Shown here piece after piece: positions 21,101-32,384 of a DNA stretch of 64,000 nt. The stretch is from Mrakia gelida (lineage: Eukaryota > Basidiomycota > Tremellomycetes > Cystofilobasidiales > Mrakiaceae): NCBI GenBank assembly GCA_024345305.1, contig BRON01000020.1, positions 682,001 through 746,000 of the forward strand. The letters run 5' to 3'. Made by a program: the position numbers and the translations under genes. The notes under the pieces were generated by a model. The model ran no database searches, had not been told where the DNA came from, and saw nothing but the letters and a program-made list of their open reading frames with translations. Every line of letters begins with the position of its first letter. Positions within the stretch are counted from its first letter, which is position 1.

Positions 21101-24100
21101 CCCAGTCCCACTCTGCTTGATGATGGTCGTCATCGACTTGAGGACCTCGACTCGAGCTTTGGCGTTCTTCATCGGGAGACCGTGAGCGACGAGGATCTGG
21201 AAGAGTTTCGACGAGGGGACGACGTGACGCATCTTCCCCTTGAAGAGATCCTGGATGGTGACCTGGAACTTGGTGTCTCCGAGCTGTGCGAGGGTAAAGC
21301 GAGGGTGAGAGTCAGTCGAGAAACTCGAGAGCGGAGAGCGAGAGAGGGGGAGGAAGATAAGAGCTCACCTTCGCGATCATCGTCGGCAAGATCAGCTGAA
21401 GTTCGTAGTCGTCGAACGAGTGTCGAAGCGCCGTCCCCGATCCACTCGAGAAGTCGTTGATCATGCTCTCGATCAACCCGATGGACCTGTTGATCGACTG
21501 AGTGTTGGAGTCGTGCATTCGGATCGCAGCGTACTTGAGGATGAGATCGAGGTTGGCGAGCAGAACGTTCCTCAGCGACTCCTCGTCCATCCCGACCTTG
21601 TCCGCTTCCTTGGCCATGTCGACGAAGCAGGAGTTGATCATCTCCACGCCCTTGAGGAAGTCTACCGACGAGTTGTGGTCTCGACTGAAGAGGAGTCCGA
21701 AGAGTTCCGGCGAAGCGTGAGGTTCCATCTGAGACGCGAGGAGTTCGGTGTGGTGCTGCTCTGCCTTCTCTCCGAAAACCCACTTCGACGCGTCCTTCTT
21801 CGCTCGGAGAGCCTTGGGTCCTGGATCCGACGTCCTGAAGGGAGCTGAGGATCGCTCGGCGAGGGTGGAAGCTGAGCTAGAAGCTCTCGAGGGAGGGACC
21901 TTCGACGCGATCGTCGAGACGGGACGACGAAGACCTGTCGCAGTCTTGTACTTCGACGAGGTGGGTCCATCCTCCGTCGACGATGCTCTCGAAGCTGGAC
22001 GAGATGCCGTAGGAAGGGATCCGGTGGCCATGATTCCTCGAGGTTTCGCGGCGGGAGGAGGAGCGACGACGGGAGCGGGTGCTGGTGCTTTGACTGCTGC
22101 TGGAGGAGGTCGGCTCGAGGAGGGTTGAGATGAGGTGGAGGGGGCGGAGGAAGGAGGAGCTGATCCGTTGGAGGAAGAGGAGGCGGATGGTTGGATGGAG
22201 GATCGTGTAGCCTGAATGAGAGGGATGACGGTCTGCCTCATCGCGGGCTTGAGCTTCGAGGTCTGTTCCATCGCGTAGTCGAATCCGACGGCCTGGACGA
22301 CGATGGGGAGGATGGCCATGGCTTGTTTCCTCACGTCTGGACTTCGATCCTCGAGGCAGGAGATGACGGGTCCGATGATGGGAGTGAGATCCAAGTCCGA
22401 GGGGTCGTTGGTGGGGAATCGTTCGAGGAGCCAGGCGATCAGCGTCGCTCGGAGGAGAGGGTTGGGTCCTTCGAGACTCGTTCCGAAGCTGGAGAGCATC
22501 GACTCGATCCCCTCGGTCGCGTCGGCCATGGCGGTGAGGACGGTGGTTGCTGCTGTTCGAGTACTGATCTTCGCGTCGGAGAGGATGGCGCAGACTGGTC
22601 CAGCGAAGAGCTTGATGTGCTTGTCGAAGGGCTTCCCCATCCCAGTCGCGATCTTGTTGATGCTGTCGAGAGCGAGGAGCTTGACCATGATGTTGGTATC
22701 GACGAGTCGAGCCTTGAGAGTTCCTCCGATGTCACCTACAGACCAAGAAGAGGCAAGAAAGGTCAGCTCGTCACGTCTCAAAAGCAGAACGAAGGGGAAA
22801 CGAGAACTCACCAAGCGACGGTTTCAGCCTCGTGTTCGAAGTCAAGATCGCCTGAAGAGTCTCGAGAGCCTCCTTCCTCGTCTTCCAAGCGTCGCTCTTC
22901 GAGTCGTTGACGATGTTGGTAGCTCCGACGAGCTTGTCGAGATCGACTCGAGGGATGAGTTCGTCCATCGGATCCCCTCCTCCTCCTTTCCCTCCCTTCC
23001 CTCCTCCAGCAGCGGCGACCTTGAGTTCGGCACTGAACCTCGTAGGGACGGGAGCGGCTTGACCTTCGACCTTGGTAAACTCGCTGTTGATGGTGGTGAG
23101 GAGTTGAGGGTTGAGATCGTCGAGGAAGGTCGAGACGTCTGAAGAAGCGAGAGAAAACGAGAATCAGTTCGAGAATGGGTCGAGCGAGGACGTGAGGGAG
23201 TGAAGGTCAACGAACCGTTACCGACGAAGATCTTGAGAGTCACGAGAGTCTTGGTAGCACTGGCTCGGACAGCAGCGTTCGAACTCTTGAGAGCCGTCTT
23301 GAGGAACTCGATGAGGTCTCTCAGAGGGATCCCCGCGACTCCGAAGTCGATGAGGCACTGGTTGACCCAAGCAAGAGCGTCCGACTGAGTCTTGGGAGAC
23401 TTCGCCTTGGTCATCGGGTCGAAGGCTGCAGCCGCGAAAGAGAGAGAAGAATCAGCTTGAGCTCCGAAGTCGAGAAGTGGGCGAGGAAGTCGCTTACCTT
23501 GACCGAGAACGAAAGCCAACGAGGTCTTCTCGGCGAAGGCGACGAGGGTGTCTCCGGCTGGTTTCTTGAGCTTCATGTCTCCCAACTTCTCCGTGAGATG
23601 GTCGATGCTGAGAGCGATGCAGGCTTTGGAGAAGGAAGGTGATCGTTCGGCGAGGATGACCATCATTCCGTAGATCTTGGACGAGACCTGCAACGACGAA
23701 GACAAAGGAGCACGCGTTAGCTCTTCGCTCGACTCCCCCTCTCCTCTTCCGTCACCACGCTACGCTCGCTCGACAGGGTGATCAACTCACCTGGAAGTTC
23801 TTCTCGTTCCACCCCGGGATCTTCGCCCAGAACCTAAACACAACCTCACTCTCCGCCGTCTCAGCCTGACCCTCCTCCAACCACTTGATCATCTTGTCTC
23901 CCGCCTCGAGACGGAGCTTCCAGTTTCCATCTCCAAATCCGGTTCCGACGTCGGCAGGGATGAGATCCTCCCACTTGGCTTCGGCTTCCTCGGCGTTGAA
24001 CTTGTACTTGAGAGGTTCGGAGGCGGAGGGAGGAGGACCTTTGGATTTCGAGGAGGAGGACGAGGAGGGAGGAGGAGCCTTCTTTGCTGGGGGAGGAGCA

Positions 24101-27100
24101 GCTTTCTTGACCTGGAGGGTGGGATTGAGAAGAAGGAAGATACCAAAGGTCAGCTCGGAGAAATGCAAAAATCGAGCGAAAAGAGACGACGAGGGGGAGG
24201 AGGAACGAACGACAGGTTTCGGGACGGGCTTCTTCATCGACACCGGAGGACGAGCGACGTTCCCAGGTTCAGGGAACTCGCTACCGAATCCATTGGAGTG
24301 AGAATCGGGGAACTCGTTTCCGAATCCAGAGCCCTTGTTGAGAGGAACGGGAGGACCGTAGTTCGGTTCGTCCTCGTCGGGAGGGAAAGCGGAGGGTGCT
24401 GCTGCTGCTGAGGTTGGTGGTTTGGGTTTCGATGCGAGAGGCTGAGACGCGAAGGGACGAAAAGCGAGGGTCAGCTCTAAGTCGCGAACCTTCCTCGATA
24501 GAGCGTGAGGAAGAGGGGCCAGAGGGAAGGAACGAAACGCGCTCGACGACTCACCTTCTTGACCACAGGCTTCGCCGCCGCCGCTCCCCCTCCTCCTCCT
24601 CCTCCGTTCGTCGCCCCACCACCACCTCTCGCAGGTGCTCCCCCAGCCCTAAACTTCACCTCACTCTTCTCAAACCACTCCTTCACCTTCGTCTTCCTCA
24701 TGTCGTCCAACCCCTCCAACGCAGGTCCGAAAGCTCGTTCCCCAACGATCTTCATCATCAACCCCATCGACTCGGCACTCGCTGCTCGAACGGGCTCGAA
24801 GGAATCTCCCGTGCAGATGGAGAGGGCGTCCGTGAGGGGTTTGACGGACGCGGGAGGAGGAGCTTCGAGGGTGGATTTGAGGGATCGGTTGAGGAACTTG
24901 AGGACTCCTTCTTTCACTTGAGGGTTTTTGGATTTGAGAGCGAGGAGGGTGTCGTCGAGGATGTCGGAGAAGGTTGTCTGTGATACGAAGGAGGGAAGAG
25001 GAGGGAGGAAGTTAGCGGGCGAAGAAGAGGGAAGGAAGAACGAGACGAAACGAGACGCGTCTCGTCTCGACCTCGAACTCGAACGAACGAAGCACTCACA
25101 GAAGCGAACACAGCATCCAACGCCTGACCCAACGCATCCGTCACACTAGCCTTCCTCTCCTTCAACCTCTCCATCAAACTCGTCATCACCAAACTCCTAT
25201 TCTTCCCAAACTTCTTCCCCAACCCCTTCGCCAGTCCTTCCACCACTCCCGCACCCGCGGTCACGACGTTGACGTTAGCATCCGAGGCGATTCGTTTCGC
25301 GATGGCGGTGAGGATGTTGGCGAAGTCTCCGTCGATGAGGTTCGGGGAGGTTTTGAGTTTCTCGTTGACGGCGGTGAGGGCATCGAGACGTTCCTTCCAT
25401 TTCGTCGAGGCGAGAGCGTCGTAGAAGTCGTCGGGGAGTTGGGAGAGGATGTCGATGGGGGGTGCAGCGTCGGGGACGATAGTGAATGCTTCGGGAGCTT
25501 CTGTAGAAGCGCGCAAAAAAAAAAAAAGGAAGGGCAGGTAGAGTGAGCTCGGGATGAACATGACGCGACGGAGGTGAGGGACAGGAACGAAACGAGACGA
25601 GACGCGACGAACCTTCCACGGCTGCTCCTCCATCGGCGGCAGCCATCTCCTTCTCCTGGTTCTCCTTCTGCTGCTGCCTCGTGAACCTCTTCTGGACACC
25701 ACTCCCAGCCTCTCCGACTCCGTCGAAGCTGGCGGTGAGCTCTGTGATCTGGATGGGTTTGAGCTCCTGAAGGAAGGGAATGAGGGCAAGGCCGATGAAG
25801 AGGTGGAGTTGTTGGACGAGAAGGGTTCCCTGTTGAGACACGAGCAAAGGAGAGAGAGAAGTCAGTCAGGAAAGAGAGAGGGACGAAGAGGCGAAGAGGG
25901 CAGGGAGGGAGGGAAGGAGGAGGTCGAGCTCACCTCGGCTCGAACGAGCTTGTCGGTGTGCCCGAAGATCTTTGGGAGGGTTTTGAGAAGAGGTTTGGGG
26001 TTTCCGAGTGTTCGCATTCCGAACGAGCTGATAGAGAAGATAAGCGTCAGATCGAGTTGATCCAACAGGAGAGGAAGCGAACCAAACTCACGAGACGATC
26101 TCCCTCAGACAAGTCACCGAGGAAGCGACGATCTTGGGTTGCTTGCTGTCGAGTCCTTTGATCACGTCTCCCTGCAACACCGAGACCATCAGAGGTCAGC
26201 TCTCTCGGGTGTTGGAAGCAGCTCGAAGAAAGAAGCGAACTCACAACGACACCCTCAGCCGTTCCCTCGACCTCGATCCAAAGCATGATGAGCTCGAACG
26301 CCTTGAGCTTGAGCGACGCTCTCGTGGACCCGAACGTCTTGTCGATAACCGCTGGTAGCACTTCTGGACGCAGTCTGTTTCTCATCAACCAGTCGATAAA
26401 CCAGTCAGCTTCTCTACCTCGACTCGAAAACACGGACAGCGAGAAGGGAGGAAACGCTCGAAGCGAGGAACGAACCTCGCACTCCCCTCTCCACTCTCCC
26501 TCACCAAACTCCCCAGGGCTTCGACTCCCTTCTCCTGAGCGACAACCTGAGGATCTGTTCCCCACTTCTTCAGCAGGTCTGGGTCTCTGTTGGAAACGAA
26601 CGAACGAGGGAAGAAGGACGAAACAGGAAGGTGAGCTCGGTTAGTTTCACGCGGAGGGAGGAGAGAGGCGAGAGGAACGAGGGGAACGAACGAGATGTAC
26701 ATCCTGAAGAAAGGATCATTGTCGGATGTTGTGAGTGCAAAGCGAGCGATGAGGTCCGTGTAGGCTGAGAGACGAGCTCGCCAGTTCTATGTGGACGAGA
26801 GGAAAGGGAGAGGGAAGGGGAAGGAGGGGGTCAGGGACGAGCTCGCAAAGGGTTGGACGGAGTTCGGAGGGAGATGATGGAGGCAGCGATGGGATTGGGA
26901 GAGGCAGGATCGTTTGGAGAGGAGGAAAGATGGCCTCTGAAGTCTAGTGATGGAGCTTCTACTGCTAGAGATCCGGTTGAGGGAGGGGGTGATCCGTCCC
27001 TCGACGAGCTCTCGAGCTCCCTCCTCCTCCCCTTCTCCTTCTTGAGCTCTCCGTTCTACCGGAGCCTACATCCCTCTCGTCGAGATCTCGTATGGAGCAC

Positions 27101-27440
27101 CTCACATGTATGCGCTCATACTCGAAGGTGCCTGCCCTGAGATGTATGCTCCTAGGGATTCGACCATGGCCCGAGTCGAGTCTCGAAGGAGCTCAGATCT
27201 CCTTCCTTCACCTCCTCCTCCTCCTCTCGTTCCCCCTATCCATGCTTCCATCACCATCTCCGGCTCGACATATACATCCAGACACTCCTCCAGCCCTAAG
27301 GCGTACTTTAAATCACGCTCAGGAAGTCGTGTCTCCCGAAGACAACGAGGAAGATGGAGACTGACCTTGTGTACGCTTCGTTCAGGGAGGGGGATGGTTG
27401 AGAAGTCCTCCTCCGCCGGGGGAGCGCCATGCTCGTCCAT
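18138..27440 (-). CDS. XMAP215/Stu2/Alp14-family microtubule polymerase
   Basis: A very large gene of about 25 exons, ATG at 27440-27438, stop TAG at 18140-18138, roughly 2,000 residues. It opens MDEHGAPPAEEDFSTIPLPE, then KNWRARLSAYTDL, matching the start of TOG1 in ch-TOG (KLWKARLSGYEEA). At least five TOG-type HEAT arrays follow, around 27440-25640, 25500-24570, 24000-23130, 22960-22200 and 21860-20880, separated by Ser/Pro/Ala/Lys linkers of the kind that bind the microtubule lattice. A further helical region (20400-19500) and coiled-coil segments (ELQELFRRIEKGDELS; LLIQHQNKMAKFEELVSTID) lie before the C-terminus. Family members bind tubulin dimers and speed plus-end growth at spindle poles and kinetochores. 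Yeast Stu2 has two TOG domains, so this is the long, animal-like form. The first intron (26787-27363) is unusually long. Confidence 0.88.
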
Positions 27441-28072
27441 TCCAAGATGTAAAGTTTACGAGGAGTCCTTGATGTGTAAGCTGTAGATGGAAGTTCGGAC
27501 GAACGAGGATGGGGGGGGGAGGGGAAAGGGAGAAGAGGAAGGAGGGTCGATGTTTGTGGCTCGAAAGGCAACACCCAAGAGGACGCGTTTCGTTTTCAGC
27601 AAAGTCACGTCCGAGGAAGGTTGATTGTTGTTTTTACTTTGAAGAACTTGCAGAGAACACTTTTCAGCCTAGTCCGCACCAGTGACGAGTCGAACTTGGC
27701 TCGGAAGGAAGTTTTCGAGAAATCGAAGGAGCGGAAAGGAAAGGGGCGAGCGGAGAGAGAGCGACGGCTGCTCGTCCGAGCTCTTCAAGAGAGAGTTTGT
27801 GAAGATTTTCTTACCCGTTTTCAGTCGATCTGAAGCTCGCAGAGAAATCGCTCGCCCAGATGTTCTCTGTGATCATCACTCAACTTTTCCTCGACTTCCT
27901 TGCCCCTGTTCCTGGAAGGTCTTCGTTTCGAACTCGTCCTCTTCACCTTTCACTCCCCAACGCTCACCATCCAGCCATCTCCCCCCTCCTCCACTTCACC
28001 CTCCTTTCCCTTCGCCCATGTTCTCCTACTTCACCTCGTAACTTCAACTCTAAATCTCCCCAACCCTCGTTC
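27441..28072. other. Divergent intergenic region
   Basis: Lies between the starts of the TOG gene (minus) and the next plus-strand gene. It has pyrimidine-rich tracts near 27930-28070. The plus frame is open from an ATG at 27860 in phase with the next gene, so the true start could lie there, but that stretch has weak coding character. Confidence 0.4.
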
Positions 28073-30216
28073 ATGCTGGCTTCGACTTCCCCTCGAGTGT
28101 CTGTGCGGAAGCCGACGTCGACGCTCCGAAAGGAACGAGACCGATCCACTCAACAAGGATCCGTATCTTCCCTCCCACCCTACTCGGAACTCTACTCTCC
28201 AATATCCAGCAAAGGGGCCAGGCTTGGTTTAGGAATCCTGGAGAGGGAGGAGTCGGACGGCGAGGAGGAGGAGAGTCATCAGGAGGAGGAGGAGGAAGAG
28301 AGGGAAGGTCGAGCTCATCGACCTCCTCCCGTGGGAAGCTCAACGACTCCCACTCGTTCTTCAACTCTACCAGCAACGACTCATATCCTCCTCTCCTCAC
28401 CTTCACCCTCAACCCGATCGTTCAACCTCACTCCATCCCGCTCATCCTCCTACACGTCCTACCACCTCACTTCCCCTCGTCCCCAACCTCCTCTCACAAT
28501 CAACACCTCCTCCACCCTCCTCCCAACCTCTTCCTCCGTCTCCCTCCTCGAAGAATCAAGCTCGGACGAAGGATCGTTCGAATCCCCCGTCACTCAGTTG
28601 GACAGACTTCTCCTCAGAAGTTCCAGTGCTCTAGCAACCGCTCAGACGCTGCTTTCGGGGACCTTGACCGCGAGGGGGAGCTTGCTTGACTTGGACGAGA
28701 GAGGCAGGGAAGGAGACGATTCGCTCAGTAGAATCGACGTCGAGACGAGGCTGAGGTGAGTCGCATCTTCTGGTATTCACAATTCCGAGATCCTGGAAGA
28801 GGCGAGCTGGGGAGAGAAGGACGGAGGAAGGCGAGGAAGGGAGGGAAGGTTGAGCTCGTCCCTATCGAGCTGTGTCTCTCGTTCTGCAACCTTCCCTCTT
28901 TTCTGACTCTCTTCCATCCTTCCTCTTAACCTTCTAGGACACGTCGGGACTCGGAACTCTACACCACTCGAATAGATCCCCTCTTCAACAGCATCTCCCT
29001 CCTCCTCTCGGACCTCGAACGCCAAACCCCCTACGTCTCCTCCTACGCCTCCCATCCTCTGCGCACTCGCCTCTCAGCTGTCGGAACCTCCCTCGGATCA
29101 GTCCAGCAGGTCGATGCATCCTACACCCCTTCCTTCAATCCCTCTCATCAACGAAGCAATAGCCATATCAACCTCCCCTCCTCGCCAAACGGTGGTCCCG
29201 ACGACAGCTCGGCGGTCCAACCTCCTCCTCAAAGTCCAGCGACGAGCTTGCTTCACAGCTTGCACGGAAGGACGAGTTCCGTCTCCAGTGGGAAGAGCTT
29301 CTTCCTTTCCCCACCTCCGTCAAGTCCAATATCGAGGTTCGCCTTCCCAACTCCAGCATCGAGTCCTCCAACCCAGACGCGGTTCCCTTCGACCACCTCG
29401 ACGTCGTCGTCGACTTCGACATCGAAGGATCGGACTCCCAACGCGTTATCGAGGGATCGGACACCTACCACCTCCACCACTACCTTCTCCTCTCCGCCTC
29501 AACCGAGATCCTCCCATCCTACTCCATCCCTACACCCCTCTCCCTCCCTCGACAGGATGCTCTCCTCCTCCTCCTCAACAGCCAACTCCGACGCCTCGAC
29601 CTCCCCGACTCGTCCTCGAACAGTCTCCACCTCAGCAGCACTCGCCGGAGGATCATCGTCGAATCGAGACTCAGCAAACGTCAACTCCCTTACCCTCCAT
29701 ACCCCCTTCTCCTCCGCCTCCTCCACGTCCTCCTCGTCACGCCATCCCTCCCCCTCCCCCTCTGAAGCAGACGAAGACGCCCTACGCACCTCCCTCCCAC
29801 CGCCCTTACTCTCAGGAAGTCCAGTCCGTCATCGTCGATCCCAATCCCCCCTCCCTCACTCCAGCACTCGCTCAACCCCTCCATCAGCCTTCCGGACCTC
29901 CGCTTCTCCCTCCCCAACTCCCGTCTCAGCAACTACAACCCCAACGATGAGCACCGTCTCCCTCCCCAGCACCAACTCGACTTCAACCTCGTCACCAGCA
30001 GAAGGAGAGAAGAAGGGTGGGCAAGTGGGAAGTGCAGTCCTCGGGAACGAGTCCGTCGCGATGGCGAGGTTGAGGTCGTTGGGAGCGTTGAAACCAGCTG
30101 CTGCTGCTGGAGAGGGATCACCTTCGTCGTCGAGCGAAGGCACTCTTCCTGCCGGATCGGAAACTTCGACGGGAGCAACGAAGAAGTGGGGTGTCCCAGG
30201 GTGGTTCGGTAGGTAG
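28073..30216 (+). CDS. Ser-rich protein of unknown function
   Basis: Exons 28073-28755 and 28938-30216 give 653 aa in exact phase. The protein is dominated by Ser/Thr/Pro low complexity. Two short segments look structured: PVTQLDRLLLRSSSALATAQ with the helix after it (TLLSGTLTARGSLLDL), and across the splice junction TRRDSELYTTRIDPLFNSIS followed by LLLSDLERQTPY. It ends TKKWGVPGWFGR. An upstream in-frame ATG at 27860 would add 71 residues. No domain recognised; possibly a regulatory or cytoskeletal scaffold, but that is a guess. Confidence 0.6.
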
Positions 30217-30814
30217 CTTTCGCGTCTTCGTTCCGTCTTGCATCTTCGCCTCTCTCCCCACCCATCCTTTCCTCACATCCACACACCCTTCTCTCTTTCT
30301 ACTTGCATTTCTCTCTCTCTATCGGGTTCAAAGTTCTCTCTTTCTTTCTCTCTTCATGTCTTCTTTTAACGACTTCAACGACCCACCTTTCGCTTCGTTT
30401 CGCTTCCGCTCCCTCCTTGGTTCTGATCACCCCTCCTACCCTTCCTTGGTAATGATACAGCCACCTCATCATCTTGGCCTAGCCTACCTTCATCGCCTAG
30501 TCTATCTTGATTGCGTACGTACTCTATCAATCACGCTCGCTCGCTCGCTTTTCTTGATCGTTTGGAGTTCGGGTCGGACGCGTCGCGAACCGAACCGATC
30601 TCCTCTTCCCTCTCTCTCTCAGCTGACAACTCACTCGCAACTCTCACACCCTCTCTCTATGCCTACGATAGTCTCGTCTCGTGCTCGAGTCAGAACTTCT
30701 TCGCCTTGGCTGCGATCTCCCAACCTTCCGAATCTTCAACCGCCTCTTCCGCCGCTCTCCCTCCCCTCCTCGGCTCCCCTCCTGGCCCCTCCTTCCCTCC
30801 AACCACCACCCACC
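30217..30814. other. Intergenic, T/C-rich
   Basis: About 600 bases between two plus-strand genes. It contains pyrimidine tracts and CTCGCTCGCTCGC-like repeats near 30540. No gene recognised. Confidence 0.4.
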
Positions 30815-31985
30815 ATGTTCAAACGCAACAAATCCTCTCTTTCCCCACCCATCCCACCTCCCAAACCCACCTCAGAGCAGCTCATCAACCCCCCACTTCG
30901 TGCGTCCCTCCGTCTCGCTTCCCCCCCGTTCGTCGAAGCTGAACGCTGAACGCTAGCCGGCTTCCTTGGTTCGTTCCACCAGCAACCAAAACAGCAGCCC
31001 TCCAAGCTCTTGCCTCGCTCGACCGTGTCAGTGCTGGACGAGGAACAAAGGAAGAGCAGGAGGGGTTGGAGGTTTTGAAGCAGTGTGAGGCTGAGCGGCT
31101 CTGGTTGTCAGTTCGACGCGTCCAGTCGAACGCTGATTGAGGGCGTTTGGTGTTCGAACAGACATGCTTCTCCGCAACTCTCAAGGACTGGACTCCTGGG
31201 AAGTCGCTGCTGAGTTGGCTGGGTTGGGGGATGGGGTGAGTTGGGTCGAATCACGAGCAGGGGGAGAGGAGACGCGAGCTGATGTTGCGTTGCGTTTTGG
31301 GGTGGCGAGAAGAGGAAGGGCAAGATGAGACCGGATTTGAAGGAGACGTTGAGGAGGGCGAAAGAGGCTTATGGGGATGTTCTGGGTCAGGGACCATGGG
31401 AAGAGGACGTGAGTGCTTGAAGAGAGGGGGAAGGGGGGGAAGAGGGAAAGATGGGGCGCTGATGCTCGAGTTTCGGTTTGGGTTTGTAGGACTTGGGATC
31501 GGGATTGGAAACGGAAGATGAGAAGAGATCAGCGAGCTGTGAGTACGACAGAACGCAAGCAAGCAGACGCGAACGGCGGATCTGACGACGCGTCGACTTC
31601 TTTCCTTTCCGTTTCAGCGAACGGACGACCTCCTCTACCTCCGAAGCTATACGCTCAATCGGACGGTTTCACAGCTTCTCCACCCCGACCACCTCCGGTC
31701 TCGTCCAAGCTCTCTCAGCAACTCGCAGGACCCTCGTCTCCAACCTTCAACCCACCCGACGCGTCGACGCGCCCGCCTCTCCCCACAGAAGCCGTCCCTC
31801 GATTCAGCCTCTCCAGGTCAAACAGCGTCCTGTCGACGGCAAGTTCAATGCTGCCTCCGTACGAGATGATGGAGCCGAAGAGGGCTGTCGGAGGAGGAGG
31901 AAGTTCTGGGTCGAGTCGCGTTCGAGGAGGAGGAGGGCTGTATGGAGATCGGGGCCAGCAGTTTGATGGAGGGAGGAAGGGCTAG
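30815..31985 (+). CDS. Proline-rich protein of unknown function
   Basis: Six exons (30815-30899, 30983-31110, 31162-31235, 31315-31408, 31490-31538, 31618-31985) give 265 aa, all phases exact. It starts MFKRNKSSLSPPIPPPKPTS. A central helical part follows (EEQEGLEVLKQCEAERLWLS; WTPGKSLLSWLGWGMGKGKM; DLKETLRRAKEAYGDVLGQG). The Pro-rich C-terminal half carries PPLPPK and PPRPPP motifs that could bind SH3 domains, ending in a Gly-rich tail. The exon at 31162 uses the donor-proximal GTTCGA intron. The family is not recognised. Small exons and short introns make this one of the denser genes here. Confidence 0.6.
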
Positions 31986-32384
31986 CGTTTTCAGCCTGTC
32001 TGTGCTCGTACCAGCGGTCAATGAACCTGTAGAGGCTTTCTGGAAAGCGTTTGGTTGCTTCGGACGACGCGCGTCTAACCGAAGTCGTTCGCCTTTCCTG
32101 CTCGCGAGTTCTGCAAGATTTTCCAGAAGATTCGAGGTCGCCGATGATCTTCGCCCATATACTCACTTCTCCTTTTGAACAAAAGAAAATCTGAGGAGGT
32201 AAATGACGTTTTTTCGCTTCGCAACCCGACCCGAGCGGAAAAGTGGAGAGGAGAGCGTCGAGTCGAGGTGACCTCCAACACCTTCCTTCTCCCAGCTCGC
32301 TCTTTTTCTCGTGAGCTTATCCTCTTGCTCTCAGTCCCAGGGATGTCTTCCAACTGACCCGATCCCCCTAGCAGTCCTCTCATC
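31986..32384. promoter_or_regulatory. Intergenic region before alpha-MPP gene
   Basis: 400 bases between two plus-strand genes, presumably the 3' flank of the Pro-rich gene and the promoter of the peptidase gene. No clear TATA element or other gene is seen. Confidence 0.4.

Noticed and set aside
22191..23142. Plus-strand frames of about 240-280 codons inside the TOG gene
   Set aside because: Antisense shadows of TOG exons; the minus strand carries clear HEAT-repeat homology.
25510..25535. A13 homopolymer as a poly(A) tail of a retrocopy
   Set aside because: It is the pyrimidine tract (minus strand) before an intron acceptor of the TOG gene.
26853..27140. Plus-strand frame in the long first intron of the TOG gene
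   Set aside because: No conserved residues or splice support, and codon use unlike neighbouring genes.
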